62,520 nucleotides of DNA, taken from Sporisorium sorghi. Lineage: Eukaryota; Basidiomycota; Ustilaginomycetes; Ustilaginales; Ustilaginaceae. This document shows positions 29,732 through 38,605 of the stretch, piece by piece (the stretch's first letter is position 1; the number at the start of each line of letters is the position of its first letter). The notes beneath the pieces are model-generated. The model saw only the letters and a program-made list of their open reading frames with translations, made no database searches and was not told where the DNA came from. Made by a program: the position numbers and the translations under genes. Where the stretch lies: assembly GCA_023212695.1 (NCBI GenBank), contig JALCCG010000117.1, positions 1 through 62,520 of the forward strand, written 5' to 3'.

Positions 29732-31230
29732 TCAGCCGAAAGCAGCGGAAAGGCTGTTGGAGCTGAGCGACTCCCTGCGAATGGGCATCGGAGCCTGTCC
29801 GAGCGCATCGTATGGCGGGTAAGCGAAATGTTGGGGCTGAGTCGAGGGGTAAGCGGTGGTGTGATCGAGCTGCGTGTGCGCTGCTGAGCTGGTAGGCAGC
29901 TTGAAATCTTCAGGCACCGGCAGGCACGTGCCGGTGGTCGCAGCGCTTTCGTCTGTGTGCGAAAAGAGCGGCGAAGGGGCAAAGATCAGTCAGTACGCGC
30001 GAAGCGGGTACGGGAGCAGAACAAAGGGAAAAGTCACTTACCTTTCTTGAAAGTTTGCTGCTGCTGTACAGCGCGCTTGGGAAGCGCTTTGACCCTCCTG
30101 CTGCTCTTGGCGTTGAGCGTCGGACTCTGGAGAAGATCGTCGCGGTGCTGGAATGGATCGTAGTGCATCATCGAAAGGTTGCTGGCGAAAGAGCTGAGAC
30201 TCGTGTCTGCAGTTGAGCACATGCTGAGTTCAGGAGTCGACTCCAAGCCCGAACTGCCGACCGCGCTGTCCATTGAGGGTGTCTTGCTTGCGCGCTGCTT
30301 CGGCTTGCGCGGCTTCGACTGAGCTGGCGTCGCGGTCTTGCGTGCTGGTGCTCGTTTCACTGGAGTCGTGACCGCACGCGCCTGACCAGCCTTGGGCGGC
30401 TTCTTGCTCGCCGCGACGAGATCGTAGACCCAATCGCCCACTTTTTCCTTGACGCCGTACTTGATCCAGCTGATCATGCTGTCCCAGTCTTCTTCAAACT
30501 CTTTCTTGTCTGCCTGCGTGAGAGGACGGTCGAGGTTGTCACGCAGAATGTCGTCAACGCTGTGAGTGAGCTGCGGACCCAAGTAGCTGGGAGCAGACAG
30601 ACCGCAAGAGATCATCTTGGTCTGGACGAGGACCTTCATTCGAGAGCGATCGTTGCGTGCGTACTTGCGGAGGATGTGAGACCAGCCCGAACGGCGGCGC
30701 GCGTTGATGAACCAGAGCGTGAGCTGATGAGCGTCGAGGGTGTTGCGGCGTGGAGAAGACCCATCGGCATCCGTGGAAGTGTGGTTGGTAATCCGCACCA
30801 GCGCTTCTTTGTCTTGCGGAGAGGGGTAAGGATTGTCCAAGGTCGCGAGGAAGTGCTTGCGCATGTGATACGAAGGGAGCGTTTCGGAGAGATCCTGCTT
30901 CACCTCTAGGGATTGACTCGCCTTCTTGTCATCTTCAATTGCTTTGGTTGCTTCTCGGAGCAGGTCACTGGCGTGCTTTTCGAACGCGTTCTCGAGCTTA
31001 AGCCTTGTCTGTGCAATGAGCTGTATCCTTTGGGAAGCTTGATGTGCCTCGATGACCGACTTCTGATCCAGAAAACAGTGCTGGACGTCGATGATTGCTC
31101 TTCTTTGCAAAGCTTCCAATCTCTTGACAAGATCGGAACACTTGTCTTTTTCGACGCAGAGCAAGTCTTTCTCGATGTCTTTCAGCGACTCTAGCAGACC
31201 TGTGAGTCCGAAGCTGTTCTGTTGCGCCAT
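29732..31230 (-). CDS. bE: bE (bEast) homeodomain mating-type protein, two exons
   Basis: HD1-type homeodomain subunit of the b heterodimer; it pairs with bW from a different allele to drive dikaryotic filamentous growth and pathogenicity. Exon 1 is 31230-30042, intron 30041-29953 (GTAAGT...CACACAG, 89 nt), exon 2 is 29952-29732; product about 469 residues, close to the size of known bE proteins. Seen: allele-variable N-terminal recognition domain (about 1-110), then the homeodomain region (about 117-185) with LPSYHMRKHFLATLDNPYP and WFINARRRSGWS; constant region with EEDWDSMISWIKYGVKEKVGDW; STPELSMCSTADTSLSSF tail. The ATG at 31230 is used because the frame upstream starts only at a TTG and MAQQNSFGLT aligns with bE N-termini. 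The intron contains an exact PRE. Exon 2 adds a Pro/Ser-rich tail of 73 residues. Confidence 0.93.
30021..30029 (+). promoter_or_regulatory. PRE inside the bE intron
   Basis: Exact ACAAAGGGA on the plus strand (TCCCTTTGT on the bE strand), about 12 nt inside the bE intron from its 5' splice site. Prf1 binding here is inferred from the motif only. Confidence 0.7.
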
Positions 31231-31470
31231 GATGTTTGGTGCAAGTGGTGGTGGTTGCTGTGAGGAATTCTTCACTGCGGGCGAGGAAGCCAAGTTTTCT
31301 CCATTTTATCAAGGCGCGCGGTGGCACGCAATTTCCAAATCCCCTTTGTGCGCAAATCCAAGCATCCCGCGCCTACGCTCACTCCCTTCACCTTCCCTCA
31401 CTCCCTTCATCTTGCCTAATATCTCTCACTACTTTCGACCAGCTTAGCACAAGTAAGCTATCCATTAACG
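31231..31470. promoter_or_regulatory. bE/bW divergent promoter
   Basis: A 240-bp interval between the two ATGs, similar in size to the U. maydis b intergenic region. It contains one near-PRE (CCCCTTTGT at 31341-31349, one mismatch). No exact PRE was seen inside it. Confidence 0.8.
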
Positions 31471-33396
31471 ATGTCGGCTTCTGCTATAAGTACGCTCTCC
31501 CAGATGCATGCTCTGGCTACCGAGATCCTAAGCTTGCTGCCAGAGGCTTCATCGTCCGATCATCGTTCCTCTCCCCTTATCCAGCTCGACCCTCCTCGAC
31601 TGGATTCTCCACTGCCTGAGATTCTCCTGCAGGACCTTGTCAGCTTCGAGATCCCAGCAGAGAGTCAGACAGCATTGATCAATCTCTATGAGAGAATGCT
31701 CAAAGAACTTCAACTCCGATATCTCGACAAGTACAAAGAAGCGGCAATATCCTTGCACTACCACGGGCGACCCGACAAGTACTTCTACGATTCCTTTCGA
31801 AGCGCATTAGAGCTTAAATTCTCAAGGCAAGCACAAATCATGTGGCATGGAATTATTGAAGAGGTGCGAAGCTTGACTGGCGCCAACCAAAGTTGCTTGG
31901 CTGGTCCTCCCGATTTCGGCCCTGGCTCGCACGCCTCTTCCGACGACACGACGTCGAAGTCCGGTCGAGGACACGACTTGGACGCGATCCGCATTCTGGA
32001 GCAAGCTTTCGAAATCACGCCCAACATCACGCAAGCCGAAAAGTTTCGACTGGCCGAAGTCACCGGACTTCAGCCAAAGCAAGTGACCATCTGGGTGAGT
32101 ACTTTTCCGTTTCGGAACGCGATTAGCGCTTCGACATCATGTCGACGCGTCGTTTCTATTGGCGATGATGAGAAGTTTTACCATGGGATGTGCGAGGTTC
32201 AAAGAGGTTGGTCCTCTTTGATCGCTTGTCATCGATGAACATCTTATTCTCATTTTTCTGAGCCACTTCTGTCGTGAGAAAAGACGCTCGTCGCGTCGCA
32301 CTCTACAGCTTTGAATTCGTTCGCTGACAGTGATGTTCCCTTTGTCTTTGATGTCTTCATCTCGCAGTTCCAAAATCGTCGCAATCGCAAGGGCAGAAAG
32401 GGACTGTCTCTTCAGCCTGTCGGCCAATCGCCGATCGATCACTCTTCCACCAAACAGGCGTCGCCTCCTCCGAGCTCGCCGACACGCGACTTTACACTGT
32501 CGGAGAAGAAGCGCAAATCGTACGGCGCGCTTGGCCGCTCTTCCACCGACAGCTTCGACTCGGATTCTGACTCGCCCCCTTCCGACCTCAAGAGGCCCCG
32601 CCTGCCCAGCGTTTGTTCGGACGACACCGATGGCTCTGCCTCCTCGGTCGACCAGATCAGGAAATTCACGCCCTGGAGCACTCCCTCGTCGCGATCGACC
32701 AGCTCGTCGTCGGCCTCCAGCAGCGGAAGCGACCTCTTCGACAGCCCGACCAAGCCGTGCAACCTCTTCAAGTACATGAAGCCCAAGTACGAGGGCAGGG
32801 CCAACGCCTCGATGCCCATCCTCACGCTCGCGACTCCTCAACAGAGCGTCAATCGCATTCTTCCGCCTGCACAGCGTTCGCCTTTCACCAGCGACGTTCA
32901 GGGCGGCGCCAACTTCAAAGGACTCGACTTGCGCGGCCTGCAGTTCAACATGGACGAAGCGTTCAGCCGAGAGCTGAGGGAGAGCGTACAGAGGGTGTTC
33001 ACTGACCCAAACTTCGATGCGGGCTCGTACCGCAGCGTCTCGTCGAGCTCGTGGGGCTCGCAGCAGGCGACGACGGATGACGATGGCTGGGTGGACGAGG
33101 ATGATTTTGACGCTTCGCTTGGTGGTCGTCACAACACGCCTGTGGAGGTTGTGGCGCACGGTCAGCCGGTTTTGACGCCGCCTGGGGCTCAGAGCAACCA
33201 TGCCGCTGTGTCTGGTCAGACGCCATGGCAGATTGCTTCCTCTCCGGCTGTGGCTAACGGTGGAGCCGACGCGAGTGCGAACGGCGGCTTTTCCTGCGCT
33301 GCAACCTTCGACAACGAGCCCTTCGACCTCAGCCAGTTCCTGAACCCCGCGTCAGGTCCAATGCACGTGCCCACATCTTCTCCCTTTGGCTCGTAG
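31471..33396 (+). CDS. bW: bW (bWest) homeodomain mating-type protein, apparent premature stop
   Basis: HD2-type homeodomain partner of bE. Exon 1 is 31471-32094, intron 32095-32367 (GTGAGT...CTCGCAG, 273 nt), exon 2 from 32368. The intron splits the homeodomain helix 3 between Trp and FQNRRNRKGRK, restoring WFQNRRNRKGRK. Seen: variable N-terminal domain (about 1-150), homeodomain (about 155-220, NITQAEKFRLAEVTGLQPKQVTIW), then Ser/Pro/Asp-rich C-terminal region. Translation stops at a TAG (33394-33396) giving about 550 residues. The same frame is open for a further 82 codons and ends at 33643-33645, which would give about 633 residues, near the usual bW length. The TAG could be a nonsense mutation, a read error, readthrough, or an allelic short form. 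A 28-nt candidate intron over the stop is too short and breaks the frame. Confidence 0.9.
32337..32345 (-). promoter_or_regulatory. PRE inside the bW intron
   Basis: Exact match (TCCCTTTGT on the plus strand), about 22 nt before the bW 3' splice site. Together with the bE intron copy, both b genes carry one intronic PRE. Confidence 0.7.
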
Positions 33397-33645
33397 CCAC
33401 AGCAACCTCTCCTCCCTCAGGACAACAGCGCAAACCTGCCGTGCGCCGACTTGGACTTGGATCTTGAAATGACCGAGCTGCAGTCGTTCCTCGAAAGCGA
33501 CATGTTCGCGTCCTCGCTGCCGAGCTCCCAGCAGTCGTCCAACGCCGCGTCGAACGAGGGTGTACAGCAAGGTAACATTTCAGAGGCGCAGTTCGAGATG
33601 AACTTTGACTTGACGTCTAACGCGTTTCACCTCAGTCTAGCTTGA
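33397..33645 (+). other. In-frame open tail after the bW TAG
   Basis: Continuous with the bW reading frame: it begins PQQPLLPQDN and ends FDLTSNAFHLSLA before a TGA. The acidic DLDLDLEMTELQSFLESDMF segment resembles a transcriptional activation region. Its preservation argues that the TAG is recent, an error, or read through. Confidence 0.7.
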
Positions 33646-33931
33646 TGGTGCGCACTGGCTGCGTGCCTTTCTTCCTCGAGCCTTGCCTTTCATTCAACGA
33701 GATTTGCCTTCTCAGCGATTGATCTGTCGTGCTCGCTGCTCTACTCCCTTCTCACCACTCACTGTCTGGTTTTCGTGCTTTGTTTTCTTCGTATACCTGC
33801 TTCTTTGGATCTCGCTTTCCCTCTCACATGCTCCGTTTTAGTGCTTCCCTCAATGTGCTTTGTTTGGCTTCGTCGTCAATCTAAATCTGTTCTCTGGTGG
33901 TGAACGTCTACTGATTGCAATTGGAGCACTC

Positions 33932-36610
33932 CTACATGAGCGGCACATGCCCATCGCCATTCGCCTCCGCACCATCCACCTCTGCTTCAACACCCTTGGC
34001 CCACTTGCCCCTCGCCTCGTCCCTCTTCTTCCTCTCCTCCTCCAACACCTGCTCCGCCTTGAACGCGTTTGCGAGCGGGAACACCGCCCTCGCGCGCTCA
34101 TCGAACTCCTTTTTACTCTGCGGCGCGATGCGCTCCAACAGCTCTTGCGCCTCAACAGCGGTCTTCAGTGCAGCGTTCTTCGCGCGTGGTCCTTGCACGC
34201 TGTCCACCGCCGAGGGCAAACCGAGCAGCAGCGCGACAGCCTCGTCCTTCCGATCCAGCGCGAGCGCGGCACGCGCGTTGCCGAGCACACCCGCAGGCGT
34301 ACCCGCGACGCTCGTCTGGAGGGACTCCGCGAAGTACGTCGCAACCGGCTTGTCTGCCGGGACCACCGTCGCGAGCGCTGTGCTAATCACACCGCCAATA
34401 GGCTTCGGTGCAGCACCCAGATCAGGCAACTTCGTCTTCAGCCCCACCACCTTCGCCACCAGCCCCGGATGGCCGGCATCGAGCTTGTGCAGCTGCACAA
34501 CGGCACGCGTGGCCAGGAGCCAGTTCCTCTCGCGCACCGCCACGTCGAACGTGCTCGTCCACGTCTCCGCCCTGTCACTCGCATGAGCTTGGAGGAAGCG
34601 CAGCCACTTGTGCGCCTGCTTCAGCGGCGCCTCCAGCGTGCTCTTAAACAGCTCCAGCCCCTGCGGGTCCAGGTCGGGTTTCGGCCCGTCGTCGTCGATA
34701 GGCTCGCCGTTCGCAGCTGCCTCGTCGGCCTTGCGCTTCTTCTCGGCCGCTTCGGCGTCCTGTTTGGTCAGGCGCTTGGCTTCGGCCTTCCGCGCTTTCT
34801 TCAGCGCTTTCTTCTTCTCGGCTTCCGACAGGCCTGCGAGCGCCGGGTCTTCTTCTTCTTTTTCAGCAGGTGCGATGAACGGCGCGGTGGTGGGCTCGTC
34901 ATGCAGCCTCGTGTAGATCCCCACCGCCGCTACAGCCGCACGCACGTACGCCGGATGCGAACGCAGCCGATCCTCAAACCGCACCAAGTCGACGTACGAC
35001 CGCAACGTCATCTTGCGCATGCAGTACGAGTGGAAGTCCAACTGATCATCCCAGAACTCCTGGAACACCTTATCCAGCTGCGCGAGCCGCTTCAGCGCCA
35101 TGGCGTAGTTCTTGCCCCTCAAAAAAGCCTCAGCTTCCTCGGCGAGGTACCACAGCGCTTGCATCTCGTTCAGGTCGTATGTGGGCGAGGGCGCGTCGGG
35201 TTTCGTGAAGAGGCCGACGATGCGCTCGGCCTCGTGGGTGTCGTTGGTGCGGAGGAGGTATTTGGCAGCTTTGGAGTTGAGGAAGAGGTCCTGGCCGTCG
35301 AGCAGGCGTCCGTCGGTCATGGCGGATGAGGCGGCGAGGAGGTCGCCAGAGCGTTTGAGGATGCGTGCGCGCACCATGTGTAGTTCGGGGAGCGTGGAGG
35401 AGTGCGAGATGGCGGAGTCGATGTAGTGGAGGGCGCGCGGGGAGTCGCCGGTGAGGGAGTAGTGTTGGGCGAGGTAGTAGAGCGACCAGAGGTACGAGGT
35501 GGGCGGGTCGGTGCCGTCTGCAGACGGAGCGGTGGTGGGCGCCCATTCGAGGCGTAAGGTTTCGACGATTTCTTCGAGCGCAGCTTGCTTGGCGGGGTCT
35601 TGGTAGAGCGACTTGAGATCGGAGAAAAGCGATGGTACACCTTTGACGAGTGCCGACTTGGCGTACGCGTTGGCCTGCACTTTGAACTCCTCGCCCGTAG
35701 CATGGATCAGCGCGAGACGCTTAGCAGCAGTAGATTTCGGGTGGTCAGCCTGCAAGCCCTTGAACACCTCGACTGCCTCTGTCGCCGATGAGCCCTCCGT
35801 GATACCTAGCAGGCTCAACAAACCGGCAAAGTACCGCTTGTTCTCCGGGTTCGACTTGATGAGCTGCCTCCACAGCGCCTCTGCCTCGTCCTTTTTCCCC
35901 AAGCCGGCTAGACACCGCGCCTGCGCTTCTTGACTTCCACGCAGATCGACGATGCGCTTGCTGTTCGCCTCGATAAGATCCAACGACTGCTGGAACTTGC
36001 TCTGCTCCTCCAGAATACTCGCATGGTACAGCAGCGCCTCGCTGTACTCGTAGCTCCGATCCGGCACGTCGCGCATCACGTTCTCGTACCCCTCCATCAC
36101 CCTTACCGCCGCCTCCAACGAACCCGCCAAATGATGCGCCACAGCTAGCCCGATCCAGTTCATCCGCAGATGCGGCTGCATCCTCAACAGCGTCAAGCGA
36201 TTCTCCACCATCGGCGGATAGTTCCTCAGCTGCAGCTGCAAGAACGCCGACTCGCGCAGCAAGTTGATATTCCCACCGCCCTCGATCCGCAGTGCTTGCG
36301 TGTAGCACTTTATCGCCTCTTCGTAGTTCTTGTCCTGACGGTGGAGGATGCCGAGAGCGTGCCAGCAGATGAACGAGGTGAGGTCGAGACGCACGCCCTT
36401 CTTGGCGAGTTCGATGCCCTCCTCGCGCCGGTTGGTGGAGCCGAGCAAGAGACCTTTCATGGCGACGGTCTCGCCATGGTCGGGGAACTTTTTGAGGATC
36501 GTGTCGGCGGTCTTGAGGCCGAGTTTGTACTTTTTGGTTTCGTATTCCTGGATGAGGCGCTGGAAGAGTCCGCGCTCCTTGGTGGGGAGCGCTGCGCGCT
36601 TTGGCGGCAT
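33932..36610 (-). CDS. nat1: N-terminal acetyltransferase A auxiliary subunit (Nat1/NAA15)
   Basis: Predicted 892-residue TPR protein that anchors the NatA catalytic subunit (Ard1/Naa10) to the ribosome for co-translational N-terminal acetylation. Seen: conserved start MPPKRAALPTKERGLFQRLI with YETKKYKLGLKTADTILKKFPDHGET, then tandem TPR-like helices throughout (ICWHALGILHRQDKNYEEAIKCY, YYLAQHYSLTGDSPRALHYID), and a conserved acidic/Lys region near residues 600-660 with EKKKALKKARKAEAKRL. The frame is open upstream of 36610, but the family N-terminus begins there. Nat1 is the known neighbour on the bW side of the b locus in Ustilago. Its stop is 286 bp from the end of the bW open frame, tail-to-tail. 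A foldback element sits about 130 bp upstream of its ATG. Confidence 0.93.
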   Translation of the reverse strand: MPPKRAALPTKERGLFQRLIQEYETKKYKLGLKTADTILKKFPDHGETVAMKGLLLGSTNRREEGIELAKKGVRLDLTSFICWHALGILHRQDKNYEEAIKCYTQALRIEGGGNINLLRESAFLQLQLRNYPPMVENRLTLLRMQPHLRMNWIGLAVAHHLAGSLEAAVRVMEGYENVMRDVPDRSYEYSEALLYHASILEEQSKFQQSLDLIEANSKRIVDLRGSQEAQARCLAGLGKKDEAEALWRQLIKSNPENKRYFAGLLSLLGITEGSSATEAVEVFKGLQADHPKSTAAKRLALIHATGEEFKVQANAYAKSALVKGVPSLFSDLKSLYQDPAKQAALEEIVETLRLEWAPTTAPSADGTDPPTSYLWSLYYLAQHYSLTGDSPRALHYIDSAISHSSTLPELHMVRARILKRSGDLLAASSAMTDGRLLDGQDLFLNSKAAKYLLRTNDTHEAERIVGLFTKPDAPSPTYDLNEMQALWYLAEEAEAFLRGKNYAMALKRLAQLDKVFQEFWDDQLDFHSYCMRKMTLRSYVDLVRFEDRLRSHPAYVRAAVAAVGIYTRLHDEPTTAPFIAPAEKEEEDPALAGLSEAEKKKALKKARKAEAKRLTKQDAEAAEKKRKADEAAANGEPIDDDGPKPDLDPQGLELFKSTLEAPLKQAHKWLRFLQAHASDRAETWTSTFDVAVRERNWLLATRAVVQLHKLDAGHPGLVAKVVGLKTKLPDLGAAPKPIGGVISTALATVVPADKPVATYFAESLQTSVAGTPAGVLGNARAALALDRKDEAVALLLGLPSAVDSVQGPRAKNAALKTAVEAQELLERIAPQSKKEFDERARAVFPLANAFKAEQVLEEERKKRDEARGKWAKGVEAEVDGAEANGDGHVPLM

Positions 36611-36736
36611 GTTGTCTGAGTGAATAAGCAAATGGAGATGAAGGTGTGAGAGGAAGAGAGAGTGACACCGTGCGAATGCCGAAGATCTTCGCGCTTCTTC
36701 CGATTCACCTTTTCGCAACGAGAAGAACCCGAAAAA

Positions 36737-37095
36737 GGGGGTATCAAAAAGTCCCCGTCCCAATTTCCCCAGCAGGAAAATTGGGGATGGGGAAATTTTT
36801 GATTACGTAAGCCCTGCCAAATTGACAAACCCAACAGGGATCCTTTTCCCCATCCACAGGGTTTTGCTGAAAATGTTAGACCTTTAATTCAAATTCCAGG
36901 TTCCAATTTCAGGGGCTTCAAAATTCACAGGAAACCCAACCTCAGGAAACCCGTCCGTGAATTTCCCCAAAGGGGGTATCAAAATTTCGGGGTTTTGGAA
37001 ATCCCGGAGAGTCACTGTGGATCGGGTGTGACAAAAATCCCAGGATTCCAAAACCCCGAAATTTTGATACCCCCTCAAATTTTTTTGATACCCCC
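36737..37095. mobile_element. Candidate foldback/MITE-like element
   Basis: Bounded by GGGGGTATCAAAAA (36737-36750) and its complement ending in GATACCCCC (to 37095), with two further copies of the same motif inside in inverted orientation. Internal G/C-run inverted pairs (GGGATGGGG with CCCCATCC) also occur. It has no coding capacity. It resembles a non-autonomous foldback element inserted in the nat1 upstream region. Target-site duplication is not clear (flanks AAAAA and TAAAA). Confidence 0.5.
36972..37074. repeat. Perfect 29-bp inverted repeat
   Basis: Arms 36972-37000 and 37046-37074 are exact reverse complements, with a 45-nt spacer; they start with GGGGGTATCAAAATTTCGGG. It is an inner pair of the foldback structure. 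Inward similarity continues imperfectly. Confidence 0.9.
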
Positions 37096-37662
37096 TAAAA
37101 GAGCAAAGCGCTCTTCCAAGTTTTTGGGGCAGCACAGCGCGATGTGCTCCGTTGGTGATCGCTCTCTGCTTTCCATCTTCGGCCGATTTTTTCGCGCAAT
37201 GTTTGACCGACATTACACACATAATTGAAATTTCGCCCGGCCGGCTATCCTCCACGCGGAGCTTCATCGACTCCGACCCGTTGCGGAGCCAGCAATGCAT
37301 CTGCACTCAACTTGCCTCCTCACCACCATCACTGTACGGCAGTCCATTCTCTCACACACGTTTGATCTCCTCAACGCCCCTGCATCCACGCAGTCAAGAT
37401 AGCCGACCTCAACCCGGCTGCTGCAGCCGCCGTGCACGCTGCGTCGTATCCGCAGTACAACGACGTCCCCTCCTCCGCATCTAGCTCAACAGTCCGGGCT
37501 AAACAGAGACACCATATCGCAGACCCGATCGTAGCGTCTGGCGCATCCGCACACGCGACCTCTCTCCCCGTTGGACCCGTCCGCCGAACCGCAGCGCCGT
37601 CCTCACACACGAAAAACGTATTCTCCATCTCCACCCAACGCTGGGCAAAGCGGTTAGCCGAC

Positions 37663-38403
37663 ATGGCATCCCCCCACCCCTCCAACACACCTTCGCGCGG
37701 CGAAGTCTCCATCGGAGTTGGGACTGTGTACGACGAGCACGCGTTTAACTCCAACACGCACGCCTACTCGCACGCCGACACACATCCTCCGCGCACGCAC
37801 TACTTTCTCTCGCGCGATGAGATCCTCAAAGGCGTCGCGAACCGCTTCGTGCACTCCTCTGCCTATCTATGGTTCTACGCAGGCATGGCGCTTGCGTCGC
37901 TGCTAACCGTCGTGATCAGCCTGACGACCGACTGCCCCGGCCCGGTGTTCTACGCGCTCGAGCTCGCGATCAACCTGCTGCTCATCGCCGAGGTCGGAAT
38001 CAGGCTGCTGGCATTCGGGAAGCAGTTTTGGAAAAGCACGTACAACATCGTTGATCTGGGACTGGTGCTGCTGTGCGCGGTGACGCTGTTGGTCATCTTT
38101 GTGCACCACGAGTGCTCGCCGTTCAGACGGTGGGGCGAGCAAGGCAGGTCCGGCAAGGGCGAGGAGCTGCTGGATTCGATTCTACTCATAGGCAGGAACG
38201 TGGTGCAGGCGCTGAGGCTGGTGTCGATCGTCAGGAGGTCCGGGAGCAATGTGACCAGCAGACCGTCGAGGATCGAGATTGGGAGTAGGCCGTATTCGCT
38301 GGATTTGGATTTGGAGGATGAAGGGGCTATGGCGAGGGATAGGATCAGGATAGGCGAGGAGGAGAGGGCGCCGCTGTTCGATGCGGACGACGACGAGTTG
38401 TAG
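37663..38403 (+). CDS. Four-TM voltage-sensor-like / ion transport domain protein
   Basis: Predicted 246-residue membrane protein from the first in-frame ATG. Four hydrophobic segments resemble S1-S4 of an ion-channel voltage sensor: YLWFYAGMALASLLTVVIS, VFYALELAINLLLIAEVGIR with the S2 Glu, YNIVDLGLVLLCAVTLLVIF with the S3 Asp, and RNVVQALRLVSIVRR with regularly placed Arg as in S4. No S5-pore-S6 follows, so it is a sensor-only protein or an accessory subunit. It ends in an acidic cytosolic tail. The frame is open upstream for 77 codons to a GTG at 37432 without an ATG, so an unseen 5' exon or a different start is possible. The function is not known. Confidence 0.68.
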   Translation: MASPHPSNTPSRGEVSIGVGTVYDEHAFNSNTHAYSHADTHPPRTHYFLSRDEILKGVANRFVHSSAYLWFYAGMALASLLTVVISLTTDCPGPVFYALELAINLLLIAEVGIRLLAFGKQFWKSTYNIVDLGLVLLCAVTLLVIFVHHECSPFRRWGEQGRSGKGEELLDSILLIGRNVVQALRLVSIVRRSGSNVTSRPSRIEIGSRPYSLDLDLEDEGAMARDRIRIGEEERAPLFDADDDEL

Positions 38404-38605
38404 TGCGAGTGCCTTGTATACCTTTTGCTGCTTGTGGTGCTGAATGCGATTGCTTGCTCGATCATCGCCAATTAGAAAGCTCATGTCTCTGCCAGTGGTT
38501 CTGAGACACACTCGGCCCAAGAATGTGTGTGCAAAGGTATCATTCATTCACATTTCTAAAACTACAAGGTCGAGACTCTACAAAGATTGTTCGAAAGCTT
38601 TTCGT

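Noticed and set aside
29560..29982. A minus-strand frame ending in Cys-Met-Cys-Val, considered as a CAAX lipopeptide pheromone precursor
   Set aside because: It overlaps bE exon 2, is far too long, lacks an aliphatic CAAX ending and shows no precursor-like pattern. I see no pheromone or receptor gene, so the a locus is not in this window.
31231..31293. Upstream extension of the bE reading frame
   Set aside because: It begins at a TTG, and the first ATG at 31230 matches the known bE N-terminus pattern.
33393..33420. A 28-nt intron spanning the bW stop (GT at 33393, AG at 33420)
   Set aside because: Shorter than any intron seen here, and its removal changes the frame away from the conserved tail.
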